Below, in pieces: positions 1 to 11,400 of a stretch of DNA of 64,000 nucleotides. The first letter of the stretch is position 1, and every line of letters begins with the position of its first letter. Origin of the DNA: Spirosoma telluris (GTDB taxonomy: Bacteria; Bacteroidota; Bacteroidia; Cytophagales; Spirosomataceae); NCBI GenBank assembly GCA_003259005.1, contig QLII01000001.1, forward strand, positions 930,001-994,000, given 5' to 3'. The position numbers and the translations under genes were made by a program. The notes beneath the pieces were generated by a model. It saw only the letters and a program-made list of their open reading frames with translations. It had not been told where the DNA came from and did not search any database.

Positions 1-354
1 CTGGGTTCATTTGAGCACCGGGCAAAATTCTCGACCTGGCTTTATTCCATTTCATTTAACTATTGTCTGGATCAACTTCGATTGTCGAAACGATTGACTG
101 TTGTACCTATAGATCTTAATCATAGTTGGCAAAGTGATGATTCCTGGGAGTTATCCTATAAAGAAGTAGCCCAACAGGTTAAAAAGGCAATGGGTCATCT
201 ATCGGCAATGGATCGAACATTCTTAGAACTGAAATATGAAGAGGGGCTTAGCTTAGAACAAATTGCCCAACAATATAACCTGACCCCAGGGGCAGTAAAG
301 ATGCGTCTTAGTCGAAGTCGGCAGCGAGTAAAGTCGATTTACATGCTACTATAA
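1..354 (+). CDS. ECF RNA polymerase sigma factor, C-terminal part (5' end outside window)
   Basis: The reading frame is open from base 1, so the gene starts upstream of the window. The visible protein covers the end of sigma region 2 (FSTWLYSISFNYCLDQLR) and all of region 4, whose helix-turn-helix reads LEQIAQQYNLTPGAVKMRLS. ECF factors direct RNA polymerase to a small set of promoters. A clear paralogue is at 55872-56429, sharing FSTWLYSIS, LKYE-GL and AVKMRL-RSR. No anti-sigma gene follows: the next object is a long hairpin. Family assignment is firm; the target regulon is unknown. Confidence 0.9.
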   Translation: MGSFEHRAKFSTWLYSISFNYCLDQLRLSKRLTVVPIDLNHSWQSDDSWELSYKEVAQQVKKAMGHLSAMDRTFLELKYEEGLSLEQIAQQYNLTPGAVKMRLSRSRQRVKSIYMLL

Positions 355-356
355 AC

Positions 357-419
357 CATCGCTTCTTACTGGCCGGTAAGTTGGGTTTTGCTTAACTTAC
401 CGGCCAGTAAGAAGCGATG
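357..419. terminator. 26-bp perfect inverted repeat after the sigma gene
   Basis: Arms at 357-382 and 394-419 are exact reverse complements, with an 11-nt loop rich in T and G. It starts 2 bases after the sigma stop codon. It has no long T tail, but its position makes it the likely transcript end. It belongs to the set of long palindromes at gene ends seen throughout the window. Confidence 0.75.
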
Positions 420-561
420 TTTTAAGTACACTCATAATTAGACAGCAGATCAATTACTTGTTACAACCAAAGAAGCACACGTGTTGAAATCGATAGTTTA
501 TTGCCTACTCAGTGACAGCATCTGAAGTAGTTAGTAGGATCAAAATTGGCTAGCCATACCT

Positions 562-630
562 AGGTAGTCAAGCAAATTTAGATTTTCGGGGCGGCATCGG
601 CCGTCCGTGCGCCGGGTCGCCGGATTCTTT
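562..630 (+). repeat. Dispersed box plus GC-rich segment, copy A
   Basis: An AATTTAGATTTTCGG box (from about 574) is followed by a GC-rich run with GGCCGTCCGTGCGCCGG and closes with GATTCTTT. Copy B at 57088-57155 has the same order: box, GC-rich run containing GCCGCCCGTGC, then GATTCTTT. Both copies lie downstream of paralogous ECF sigma genes. The surrounding DNA is AT-rich, so the GC block stands out. Function unknown. Confidence 0.5.
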
Positions 631-977
631 CTCAGGGATTGCTAATCGTCGATAAGCAATCATAAAATCTATAGAATCAAATTTGGCCAACTACTTACGC
701 TGTAAGCCGCTCAGTATTGCCTCCTTTCTGTTTTTCCGCTCTATTCCAGATAGACATCCAGGTCAGTGACTTGCTCGCATTTATAGGAATTAGGTAAGGA
801 GTGATTCCTTAGTCAATTTATAGGATCATCTGATTTACCGCTTTCTCAAGTCTTTTAAAACTATGGGCATGACCCATTATTACTAGTTACCAAACTAGTT
901 CCACACCGTCTATACCTCAACTTAACGTTACCTATCTTATTTATAAGCTGTCAAATCAGACAAAATCTGTTAAAAAG

Positions 978-3900
978 ATGAGTATTTGGAAAAGTAGAGA
1001 GGGCTGGATTAAATTCTGGTGGATGCTATTGCCTAGCATTTTTTTGGCCCCGATTCTTCTCTCAGCCCAGCCAGCAAGTTTTAACCGACCTCAAGTACTC
1101 ACAGAAGCAGAGGGGTTACCCCAGGGGTTCGTTTCCGATATTATACAGGATCAGAAGGGGTTTATCTGGATGGCTACTCGCGATGGGCTTTGCCGTTACG
1201 ATGGGCAGCGATTTAAAGTTTTTCAGCCTACTACCGAAACGAAAACATCGCTTTCGTTTCCCGATGTGCTCTATTTGAAACCCGATCATCGAGGACGTAT
1301 TTGGATTCGGAATACCTATAAGGAGCTTGATTTGTTCGATCCTGTTCGCGAAACATTCCAAAACTTTTCCCGTCAACCGTATTATAAGCGAGCCTTTAGT
1401 CGTGACTCTCTCCGGCAATTTTGTCCCGATCGCCGAAATCGCTTATGGCTATACTTCCGCTATAAAGGTCTGCTTTCAATTGACTTGACCACAAATCGTA
1501 TACAGTATTACCCCATAAGAGTACGGATAATCGTACGTTTAATGGGGGTATTGTAAGCGGAATTGTTGAAGACGAAAAAGGATCAATCTGGTTTTCGACC
1601 TCTATCGGTCTGGATCGGTTCGACGACCACACAGGACAATTTACCCATTACCAACACCAGGGAGGTAAGTCCAATTCGCTGCCTGATAATGATCTACACC
1701 GTTTATATAAGAAGCCCAATGGCAATCTACTGATAGCATCCGGTGGCATTTGACCCTCTTAAACCCGAATACAGAAAAATTCCAGTCCTTCCCGCTGTCC
1801 CAACCAAGTTACTTCACGCACATACCTAAATTTGTCTCGGATGCACAAGGGAATACGTACTTCTACCACTCGAATGCATTATTCCGGTTTAGCGAAACGG
1901 CTGGAATACAGAAAATTCCCCAGTTTATAGGTAGCTCCCGTTATCTTAGTTTCTACATTGATCGATCCAATGTATTTTGGGTTGGTACCAATGGACACGG
2001 TGTGCATAAGTTTGACCTCACAGCGAACCAGTTTGAGCGATATCCCTATCGAGCCAATTTTCACACTGATTTATTCGCTGAACATCTGGGCGTTCAGGTC
2101 AGTCACCTGCCTGGCTTTAATAACTTTGATCATGCCTATTATTTCCGGCAAACAATTGATCACCAGAACCATATGCTCTTTAATATCGGGAAGGGTGAAT
2201 TCTATCAAATTGATTTACAAACAAAACAATTGACCAAGTTTCCAACTCCTCCTAGGTTAGATGCGACATCGTCTAAGCCAGCTCCACTGGCAACTGACAC
2301 CCATGGGGGGAAATGGACTGTATCTGAGTCTGTATTGTATCGGTATAATGAACAACTTCGCAACTGGATACCGAAGTTGAATCTTTCGATGATTAGCTCC
2401 AATATCATGGAGTTTGTTATTGATAAACAGGCCCTTTGGCTGGCGACTGAAATGTCGGGGCTACTCCGGGTTGATGGCAATACGTTAGCCATTCATCACT
2501 ATATTAGTCAGCCAGGGGATACAACTTCACTTAGTAGTAACGTCCTTAATTGCTTATCTACCGACCCTCTTAATCCAACTATTTTATGGATTGGCACATT
2601 TGGTAGCGGGTTGTGTCGATTTGATAAACGAACTGGCAAATGCCACCGATTTACAACCAAAGATGGGCTGCCAAACAACGTTATTTATTCCGTCGTTCCT
2701 GACCGCCTGGGTTCTCTGTGGCTTGGTACAAACAAAGGTCTGTGCCGGTTTAACCGGCAAACGTTTACGATAAAAAACTATACTACAGAAGATGGGTTGA
2801 TGGCCAATGAATTTAATCGGTACCACATTTTACATCTCCCGAATGATCGCATTTTTTTGGGTGGCATAGAAGGCATTACGGCCTTTAATCCCGCCCTGGT
2901 TAAAAACGATACGTTTCAGCCCGTGGTTGAGTTAACGGGGCTTCAGATCAATAATAAAGAAATTAAACCCAGTGCCACCTCGCTACTGGGAGAGCTGCCG
3001 ATTCACACGCTCAAGGAACTTACTTTAGCTCATGATCAAAATTACCTGAACGTTGAATTTGCGGCATTGCAATTCAACAAAGAAAAAAAAATCAAGTACC
3101 GCTATCGAATGATAGGCCTGGATAAAGGCTGGATTGTTGTTAATAGCCCGATGGCCATCTATACCGATCTGAAACCAGGGGACTACACCTTAGTCATTAA
3201 TGCGTCCAATTCATCAGGGATATGGAGTAAATACCGGCGAAGATTGAAGATCATTATTCAGCCACCTTTCTGGGCTACCTGGTGGGCTTATGGGCTATAT
3301 GGAGTTCTGATCGTAGCCTTGATTTACGGTTTATTGCGAGCCTATACGAATCGTTTACGTCTTAAACAGTTCGTTATACTGAAACAGAATGAGGTAGAGC
3401 TAACGATAAAAGAAGCCCAACAACTTAAGGATATCAATGAAATGAAAACGCGGTTTTTTACCAACATAACCCACGAGTTTAAAACACCGCTTACGTTAAT
3501 AATGGCCCCAACAAATTACTTGATCAATGAATTGGGTCAAACTAAATATGCACGTCAACTAGCTTCTATTGAGCAAAATTCGAATCAGTTACTGAGGCTT
3601 ATCAATCAGTTGCTAGACCTCTCGAAGATCGAAGCTAAAGCCATGAGGGTATACGAATCACAAGGAAATCCAGGCATATTTATTGGACAGATTCTCGACT
3701 CATTTATCGAGTTGGCAAACCAGAAAGACATCCAGCTAATCTATCAAAATCAGACCACAAACGACTATGTATTTGACGCTTCCTTACTCGAACGAATTAT
3801 ATATAATCTAGTATCAAATGCGCTGAAGTTTACGAAGGAACATGGAATCGTTACGGTTCAACTGTACGCATCGGATGGTATTACAGTGGTTGTTGCCGAT

Positions 3901-4967
3901 AACGGAGTCGGTATTCCCCCCGAAAAATTAGCATCCGTCTTCGAGCGTTTTGTTCAGGCAGATGCGTCGTCAACCCGCCAGCATGAAGGCACTGGCATTG
4001 GTTTGGCACTGGTAAAAGAACTGGTTGACTTACAGCATGGGCACATTCGGATAGACAGCGAAGTAGACCCCATAAAAGGCCAGCAAGGAACAACCGTAAC
4101 CCTCCAGTTACCATATCGGTTGGTTGAGTCAGCCGAGCCTACCTCCCTTCCAGTTATGGATATCATGGCTAATATGACTGCAAGTCAGTCTGGGAGTGCA
4201 CCCATCATATTACTTGTTGAAGACAATCCCGAGATGGCTACCTTAATCATAGACTGTTTGCCTGCTCATTACCAGTTCATATGGGCTAAAAATGGAGTTG
4301 AAGGGTGAACCAGGCTATAGCACAACTCCCCGACCTAATTATCAGTGATGTGCTCATGCCAGAAATGGATGGTTATATGCTCTGCCAAACATTAAAAGCG
4401 GATTCGCATACAAATCATATTCCACTTATATTATTAACAGCCAAATCGTCTGTTGAAAGTCGGCTAGAGGGGCTTGCGGTAGGTGCTGATGATTACCTGA
4501 CCAAACCTTTTCTGCTTCCCGAGCTTCAACTACGAATTCGGAACCTATTAGAGCGGCAAAAACTATTTGGGGATTTGATACGTAAAAGTTTTATCAACAT
4601 TGAGCAGGAAGAGTTGCAATTAGCACTTGTTGACCCGTTTCTGGCAAAGGTCTATTCCTGTATTGATGATAAACTAGATGATTCAGGTTATGGCGTTGAA
4701 GAATTAGCGCATGACATTGGCATGAGTCGTTACACACTACACCGCAAAACGAAAATGTTAACGACAATGCAGCCTAATGAGCTTATCAGAAACTACCGGT
4801 TAAAATGCTCGCTGTCTTTCCTTCGAAAAGGGTATACCGTTGCCGAAACCGCCGTGTTGGTTGGCTTTGAGAGCCCTTCCTACTTTACAAAATGCTTTCG
4901 CAATCACTATTCACTGACCCCTAAGCAGTTCCTTCTGAAACAACCTGCTATCGAAAATAAATACTAA
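978..4967 (+). CDS. Hybrid two-component system sensor/regulator (one-protein HTCS)
   Basis: One gene of about 1,330 residues, split into pieces by three single-base losses (near 1511, 1747 and 4302). Order: signal peptide/membrane anchor (WWMLLPSIFLAPILL), Reg_prop beta-propeller repeats (GFIWMATRDGLCRYDG, SIWFSTSIGLDRF, ILWIGTFGSGLCRFD), Y_Y_Y domain, a transmembrane helix near 3270-3330, HisKA (H-box ITHEFKTPLT), HATPase (NLVSNALKF, DNGVGIPPE, GTGIGLALVKEL), receiver (phospho-Asp in LIISDVLMPEMDGY) and a C-terminal AraC helix-turn-helix (FESPSYFTKCFR). Such proteins sense a periplasmic ligand, often a glycan fragment, and activate nearby genes. No SusC/SusD or glycoside hydrolase is adjacent, so the ligand and targets are unknown. 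All domains are intact, which favours sequence error over true decay. Confidence 0.88.
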
Positions 4968-5529
4968 TAAGCATGTATGTATTTACAATTACCTATTTCG
5001 TTATTGTATTTTAATAATTAATTATTGTGTATTTCTTTGTTTGCTACATATTTTACGAAAGTTGACACAAATGTTACGATCATTTTGGACTCTATATGTG
5101 ACTTTTGAGCCACTAGTGTTACCCACCTCCATCCTTCTTGTATATGAATGTAATCTTACTCTTATTCACCACTAGCCGGTTGCTCGCTCAGGCTGCTGGA
5201 CTAAAATTCGCCCCGGATATTTATTGGTTTAGCCTACAGGAGCAAACGGCAGTCTAGGATTACTTTGTCTGTAATCAACTGCCTGAAGCAGATTCATGTA
5301 AAGCTCATCGTCAATCTCCATAATTGAGGAAGGCTATAATTTGGCGGTTTGTCAGTCTATGACACGACTATATCTAAACCGTTTTAAGGCCTGTTTACTC
5401 TGCTCGGCTCCAATAACTACAACTGCTATCTCGTGTGCACTGTATTGATAGTGAATCTGCAATGTGTGCATTCACTGGTCTAACTACAAAATCTAACACA
5501 ACTTGTATTTACATAACTCTTTTAACATT
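4968..5529. other. Non-coding stretch between HTCS and LytTR regulator
   Basis: No reliable gene. A short plus-strand frame from about 5146 begins like a secreted peptide (MNVILLLFTTSRLLAQA) but meets a stop after about 38 codons and continues in frame beyond it; it may be a relic. The rest is AT-rich spacer. Confidence 0.5.
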
Positions 5530-6237
5530 ATGAAAATTAGGAAATACATCATTGCCAACTACGTAGACGATGAGGCCAATCATCTAAAAGAACTGATGAA
5601 TAAGATCCACTTTTTACAACTGGCCAGCATAAGTTCTACCATCGAAGCTACCATTGAAGCATTGACAAATCAATCAATTGATTTAATTCTATTAGGACTT
5701 GATAAATCTCCTCAGGCTGGATTAAACTTGATGAAAGCCCACATTCAGTTACCTCCTATTATTGTTGGCAGTTCGTTACCCAATTATGCGGCAGAGTGTT
5801 ATGAAATTGGCACAGCCGCCGATTTCTTGCTTACTCCCCTTGCCTTAGACCGATTAATGGTGGCGGTTAACCGGGCTCTAACACAAAAAAGAAAAATAAA
5901 TGACACAGGAGAAACCACCTACATCTTCCTGAAAATGGGTCGGAAAATTCAACGCTTCGACTTCAACTTAATTGAATACGTCGAAGCCTATGGGATTTAC
6001 TCGAAAATAGTTTACCAAAAACAGATCTATGTTGTTAACGAACGAATGGCCACATTGTCAGAACTACTACCGGCAAGTACTTTTCTACGCGTTCATAAAT
6101 CGTACATCATCAATATCGCAAAGGTCACTAGTTATGACCGAAACCATTTTCATATTGAACAAGAAGAGATTCCTATCGGCATTTCATTCCGGCCCAAACT
6201 GGAAGGCCTATTGCAGTTGTTCGAACATCCCGTCTAA
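5530..6237 (+). CDS. LytTR-family response regulator with degenerate receiver
   Basis: A 235-residue protein. Residues 1 to about 120 have the size and pattern of a CheY-like receiver and residues about 135-235 are a LytTR DNA-binding domain (IEYVEAYGIYSKIV, LLPASTFLRVHKSYIINI). In the receiver the strand that normally carries the phosphorylated Asp reads LILLGLDKS, with Gly where the Asp is expected, so classical phosphorylation is unlikely. I chose ATG 5530 (MKIRKYIIANY) over the upstream ATG because the receiver fold begins there. No kinase gene is adjacent, so it is an orphan regulator, possibly controlled by ligand binding or by its own level. Confidence 0.82.
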   Translation: MKIRKYIIANYVDDEANHLKELMNKIHFLQLASISSTIEATIEALTNQSIDLILLGLDKSPQAGLNLMKAHIQLPPIIVGSSLPNYAAECYEIGTAADFLLTPLALDRLMVAVNRALTQKRKINDTGETTYIFLKMGRKIQRFDFNLIEYVEAYGIYSKIVYQKQIYVVNERMATLSELLPASTFLRVHKSYIINIAKVTSYDRNHFHIEQEEIPIGISFRPKLEGLLQLFEHPV

Positions 6238-6378
6238 TTATGAAAATATATGATCAAAATGGCTCGGCATCAAAGCTATTGCTGTAAGGCTAAACTTTGA
6301 CCGATCTCAATCAAATGCTTCTACCCGTTTCCCGAATAGGTAGAAGCATTTAAGGTAAAAGTGTAGGGGAAAAAAATC

Positions 6379-6829
6379 GGCTTTATTGCATGGCTAAGTA
6401 GGCACCTGTTTAACGGCTTTGGGCATTCCCAAATGTCTGAACTAAGCAAGCTGCCTTAAGTCGCACTTCTACCCACTGGCTACTCAATACCCGTTTTGTA
6501 AGCGTTCACCCAAGGTGATCTTCAGAGGATACATACCCGTCTCGGCTTTGCTTCGCCGGTGATAACCTATCTGCTTTTTCCACTCAGCTAACCCTAGTGC
6601 ACCAATAGCCAGATGGGTTGGATCTGGCGTTCTTGCAGAAAGTGGTAGACTTTTCGCCCGGTGCTATGGCTGGCCAGTTGGTCCGCTGATATCGGACTTT
6701 TGGTTGCTGATCCGGCCTACTTTTGGTTTTTTGAGCGCTTTTGGCGGGCTTTAGTTCATCTCTGGGGCACAAAAGCGTATTTTTAGTCGAGCACTGGTAC
6801 CCATTCACGGTAAGTAATCGCCGTTTTTT
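6379..6829 (-). mobile_element. IS5-family element remnant (3' end of transposase plus terminal repeat)
   Basis: Minus-strand translation gives the C-terminal signature of an IS5-group transposase: GLAEWKKQIGYHRRSKAET followed by PLK and LGERLQN, then LSSQWVEVRLKAACL and GMPKAV in shifting frames. The outer end carries GGCTTTATTGCATGGCT (6379-6395), which matches the terminal repeats of the IS5-type element at 17235-18304. Only about 450 bp remain; the 5' part is missing, and frameshifts and stops are present. It abuts the truncated response regulator gene on its upstream side. Confidence 0.72.
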
Positions 6830-6830
6830 T

Positions 6831-7252
6831 TTACGAGCATCCGGTTTTCAGGGCTGACAAAAACGCTTTGTTGAAATAAAAATCCGTTTCGACAACCGCC
6901 CGGACCGCTCGTTCGACGTCAAGCGGTTCTACGTTTTTGAATAGATACGCATTAACGCCCAGGTCCATTAGGTGCGTAACAAACCGATCTTCGCCATACA
7001 CGGACAGAATAATGATTTTCAGCAATGGGTTGTTTTTATGGATGAGTTTGGTGGTTTCAACGCCGTTTAATTCAGGCATCGACAGATCGAGCAGGACAAC
7101 ATCGGGCAGCGTATCGATCATGCCAGCGCATCGAGCAGTATACGCCCATTGTCGGCTTCAATCGTGATCTGCATGCCGTCAAATGCATTCATAATTGCCA
7201 TCATGCCCTTTCGAAATAGCACCTGATCGTCGGCAATAGCTACTTTAATCAT
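6831..7252 (-). pseudogene. NarL/LuxR-type response regulator, receiver domain only
   Basis: Starts at 7252 with MIKVAIADDQVLFRKGM. The receiver carries the expected acidic pair (ADDQ), the phospho-Asp in VVLLDLSMPELNG and the Lys switch in YLFKNVEP. One base is missing near 7116, a probable sequence error. The C-terminal LuxR-type helix-turn-helix is absent: the frame ends at 6831 and the DNA passes into an IS5 remnant. The loss of the DNA-binding domain looks real. The start is two bases from the stop of the kinase fragment, so the pair was once an operon. Confidence 0.75.
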
Positions 7253-7254
7253 AG

Positions 7255-7650
7255 TCATAGGTCCCTACTAATAGGTATAACAGCAGTTACGCGTAATCCT
7301 TGTCCAGGCTGGGTCTCAAACGCCCCTGTACCCTGAAGCATCTGAACGCGGGTTTCTATATTTTTTAGCCCCAGGCTTCGCTTCTGATAAGCCTGGGGCT
7401 AATCAAATCCTTTGCCATCATCGGTATAAAGCAGCGTGAGCTGGTCGTTCTGAAGGCTCAAACTTAGCTGAATGTCGTTGGCTTCGGCATGTTTGATGGC
7501 ATTGTTCAGCAGTTCCTGAACCAACCGGTAAACGATCAGATTGGTACGGGCAGGCAGGTCAATTTCTGCATCAACGATCAGTTCGATCGTCACGTCGGCA
7601 AGATCCATTGCACTTTCGCACAGCCCTTCGAGCGCGTAGGCTAGCCCAAG
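7255..7650 (-). pseudogene. Two-component histidine kinase, ATPase domain fragment
   Basis: Encodes only the last part of a NarX/LytS-like kinase: LGLAYALEGLCESA, the N-box (RLVQELLNNAIKHAEA), the ATP-lid region (YTDDGKGFD) and the end SLGLKNIETRVQML to VTAVIPISRDL. A TAG stop follows GKGFD without a frame change, inside a 12-bp inverted repeat (arms 7368-7379 and 7390-7401). The sensor and dimerisation domains are missing; similarity ends at about 7650, exactly where a GC-rich micro-repeat lies. Not functional as it stands. Confidence 0.72.
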
Positions 7651-7669
7651 GGCGGGGCCGCCCTACCGG
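7650..7669 (+). repeat. GC-rich micro-repeat at the kinase truncation point
   Basis: Contains GGGGCCGCCCTACCGGT, close to AGGGCCGCCCGTGCGGT in the IS5 transposase (17825-17841) and to the reverse complement of 20041-20060 in the IS30 transposase. It marks the point where kinase similarity stops. Confidence 0.45.
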
Positions 7670-7846
7670 TTGTATCAGTAACCTAGGGCCTAAACGTCCA
7701 AAAAACTACTTTTTGTCCGAAAATCAACAGGATTTGTCTGAAAAATGACAGTCCAGCCATCGCGACAAAATGATATTTGCAAGCGCTAAAATTCATCGGC
7801 GCTTCACACCCCTTCCTCTTTTTTACCCTTTAACCGACAAGTAAGC

Positions 7847-8305
7847 ATGGAACCCTATATTGGGCAGGTTCAACTCTTTTCCTTCAATTTTCCGCCTAAA
7901 GACTGGGCTTTCTGCGACGGGCGACTCCTATCCATTGTTCAGAATCAGGCACTTTTTTCGCTCATTGGGACTACCTACGGCGGTGATGGTATCACAACCT
8001 TCGCCCTGCCCACCCTACGCGGACGAATACCCATTGGTTTTGGACAGGGGCCAGGGCTCACCAGTCGGCAAATGGGCGAAGAGTCCGGAACGGAGTCTGT
8101 CACGCTCATCTCCAGTCAGATGCCCGCGCACAATCACCTGCTTATGGCCTCATCGCAGCCCGCAACCCAGAACTCGCCAGAAAATCATTTACTGGCGATA
8201 TCGAATGGCCTCGATAACAGTTCCCAGCCACATAACAACGTGCAACCCTATCTGGCTATGAACTACTGCATTGCGCTGTATGGCGTATTCCCGAGCCGGG
8301 GTTAA
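7847..8305 (+). CDS. Phage tail-collar domain protein (Mdp/microcystin-dependent-like)
   Basis: A 152-residue protein starting MEPYIGQVQLFSFNFPPKDW. It matches the tail-collar family: CDGRLLSIVQNQALFSLIG, TTYGGDGITTFALPTLRGRI, an MPAHNHL motif and a C-terminal aromatic segment ending in a YCIALYGVFPSRG-type tail. It is slightly shorter than usual. In Bacteroidota such genes often occur outside prophages as free-standing genes. No other phage structural genes are nearby, so it is not evidence of a prophage. Probably secreted or surface-associated; exact role unknown. Confidence 0.85.
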   Translation: MEPYIGQVQLFSFNFPPKDWAFCDGRLLSIVQNQALFSLIGTTYGGDGITTFALPTLRGRIPIGFGQGPGLTSRQMGEESGTESVTLISSQMPAHNHLLMASSQPATQNSPENHLLAISNGLDNSSQPHNNVQPYLAMNYCIALYGVFPSRG

Positions 8306-8326
8306 CGAATGCACTTTACGATCTTG

Positions 8327-8362
8327 CCCGTGTGCAGATGCCTTTCAGGCAATGCACACGGG
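8327..8362 (+). terminator. Hairpin after the tail-collar gene
   Basis: Arms CCCGTGTGCA (8327-8336) and TGCACACGGG (8353-8362) are exact complements, with a smaller TGCCT/AGGCA stem inside. It lies 22 bases after the stop codon. Confidence 0.65.
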
Positions 8363-8418
8363 TCGATTTATCTATTTCTCATTGTCTATTCTGTTTCTTT
8401 CTAGTACCCCATCTTCGT

Positions 8419-11400
8419 ATGAACATTTTATACTCTTCTCAGCCTATTGGCTCTTTTCAGTCATCACAGATCCGTGCTTTATTTCGACGTGTGAGCCTGC
8501 TGGTGTGGCTATTCTGTTTGGCAACAACCGTCAATGGGCAGATGTATGGACAACTTTATTATGTATTGAATGATGGAAGTGCTAGTACACAAAATGATCA
8601 ATTAAAGAAACGCGCCGGGGATGGGTCGAACGACTCATTTATCATCGATAATTTTGCCGACTCGCCTGGTTCGATAGCCATCGACGGAACAAACAAAAAG
8701 GCATTCATCGTTGAAAACCGGGTAACAACCTCATCCCGGATTTACGCCATAAACCTGACGGCAGCCACCTCAACTACCTTCCTGGCGTCAACGAGTATTG
8801 TCACCGGAGTGGCTGTCGATAATATAAACAATTACCTGTACTATACTGCCAGCGATGGGGTGGGAACCACTCAGAACGATTATTTACGCCGGATTGGTCT
8901 GAATGGTACCGGCGATGTCGCCGTTGGTTCGGCCTTTGCCTATTCGGCCGGTAATATTGCGTTAGACCTGGCGAATAATCGCGCGTTCGTTGCCGATCGC
9001 CGGTTTGGTAGTTCACAAATTTATGCGATTGATCTAAGTACCGGTGCCACCTCAACGTTTCTGATACCAACACCACCAGCCTCTACCACCGTTACGGTAC
9101 GGGGAATGGCAGTCGACGCAACCAATAATTACCTGTACTATGCGGTCAGTGATAACGATGCCACCCGGACCGACGATGCTTTATGGCGGATTAATCTCGA
9201 TGGAACCGGCAACACACAGCTGTCAACCGGCAATGTCTACAGCATGGGCGATATAGCTCTGGATAAAACCAACAACCGTGTTTACATGTCGGATTTATTG
9301 GCAACTGCTCCCCGTATTGCCTATATCAACCTCAATACCAATCAAACCTTTACGTTTTATACACCCTCGAGTGCATTACAGATAACTGGTCTTTCCTTTG
9401 AGCCACCTGCCTGCCCTACCAGTTTTATTGTTAATAATCTGGGCGATGGTACAGACGCTAATCCGGGCGATGGTGTCTGCGCCACATCGGGAGGTGTCTG
9501 TACGCTGCGGGCTGCTATGCAGGAAGCCAATGCGCTTACCAGCTGCCCTGGTTCATTAAGCATCTCGTTTAATGTTACGGGAACCATCAATACTTCGTCG
9601 ATGCTGCCAACTATTGCCCGAGATTTAGTCATTACCGGACCAGGTGCCAGTCAGCTTACCGTTAATGCATCTGGTTCGCCACACCAGCTCTTTTATGGAA
9701 TTGGGGCAATCACGATAGCCAATCTGTCCATCACCAACGGATCGGGAGGCAGTGGAGCCGCCATTGCTGTTGATAATGGCAGCTCCCTGACCGTAACGGG
9801 CTGTGCCCTCATCAATAACACCACTGAGTTTGGAGGCCAGATTTATGCCACCCAATCATCCGTAAGGATTCAGAACTCGGCCATCACAAGTAATACTGCA
9901 ACGAGTGGACGCGGTGTAAATATTGATAGTGGAAGTCTTACCATTGTTAACTCAACCATTGCCGGCAATGAACGAGGTATCTATACCTTTGGCAGTCTGC
10001 CAATTAGCCTACTAAATGTAACTATGGCTAATAACAGCTACGGTATTATGTCTCAAAGTGGGGCTCCTACGATTACCGTTAAAAACTCCATTCTGGCTAA
10101 TGTTTCCCCGGCGTTTATCACCCTGGGCGGCTCCACCCAGACGATCACATCACTGGGGAACAATCTCTGCACCGATGCATCGCTAACTCCCACCGCTTCG
10201 GGTGATCTGATCAATACAAATCCATTGTTGGCTCCGTTGGGCTATTACGGCGGATCGACACCTACCCGTGCGTTGTTACCAGGTAGTCCGGCTATCAATG
10301 CCGGAACCGGTACGGGAGCACCAATCTCCGACCAGCGCGGAGTGGCCCGGTCGGGCAATACCGACATCGGCGCTTTCGAATCGCGGGTTTCAGTATGGTC
10401 GTTACCGGCGGCAATAACCAGTCGGCAGTTGTTGCTAATGCTTTTGCGAATCCGCTGGTCGTTACGGTCATTAGTGCCAATAGTGAACCCGTGGCTGGGG
10501 CATAGTCACCTACACCGGACCGGGATCGGGTGCCAGCATTAATCCAGTTTCGGTTACAGCTGGCATTGCCAGTACAACCGCGTCAGCCTCGGTGACGGCC
10601 AATGCCACGTCGGGTGGATCGTATACTGTAACGGCTAGCGCCAATGGAGTGGGTTCATCCGTCAATTTTGCGCTTACCAATACGGGATTAGCTCCCAGTT
10701 TCACAACCATGCCCACCTCTAAAACGGTTTGTTCAACGAACGGTACGACCTTTATTGTGGCGGCTTCGAATGCTACTGCCTACCAATGGCGGGTTAATAC
10801 GGGTAGTGGGTTTACGAATCTGAGCGACGGAACCCCGTATTCGGGGGTTACCAGCACAACGTTAACCATCGGTAACGTAGCAGGACTGAATGGCTACCAG
10901 TATCAGTGCGTGGCTACGGGGGCCGGGTCGACGACTTCAACCTCTGCCACCTTGACCGTTCCCCCCACCCCAGCGCTACGATTGCGTATGGAGGCTCCCC
11001 TTTCTGTAAGACTGATGGCGTGGGAAATGTAACACAAACGGGTACAAGTGACGGCACCTATACGGCCAGTCCAACAGGCTTGAGTATCAATGCGAGCACA
11101 GGTCAGATCACCCCAGCCAGCAGCACTACCGGCGTTTACACGGTCACCTACACTATGACTGCCAGTAACGGCTGTCCTCAGGTTACGACTACCACCAGCG
11201 TAACAATTAACGGCTCGCCCACAGCAATCCTGGACAACAATGGCCCGCTGAGCTGCACGCTCACTACCGTCACCCTGACGGCTAGTGGTGGCAACTCCTA
11301 TACCTTTGTCAATAGTATCGGTACAGTGCTGGCCGGTACCGGCAACACTCGACAAATAACCACACCCGGTACCTATTCGGTCGTGGTGGCCAATGCTAGT

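Larger units (their letters stand above)
355..977. other. Non-coding stretch between sigma gene and hybrid kinase
   Basis: No convincing gene on either strand. It holds the hairpin at 357-419 and repeat element A at 562-630, and otherwise looks like ordinary AT-rich spacer with the presumed promoter of the hybrid kinase near its end. Confidence 0.6.

Noticed and set aside
978..4967. Polysaccharide utilisation locus around the hybrid two-component protein
   Set aside because: No SusC/SusD pair or carbohydrate-active enzyme on either side.
5146..5260. Short secreted-peptide-like frame MNVILLLFTTSRLLAQA
   Set aside because: Stops after about 38 codons; the extension beyond the stop has no recognisable domain.
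7847..8305. Prophage suggested by the tail-collar gene
   Set aside because: No capsid, portal, terminase, lysis or integrase gene nearby; single tail-collar genes are common in this group.
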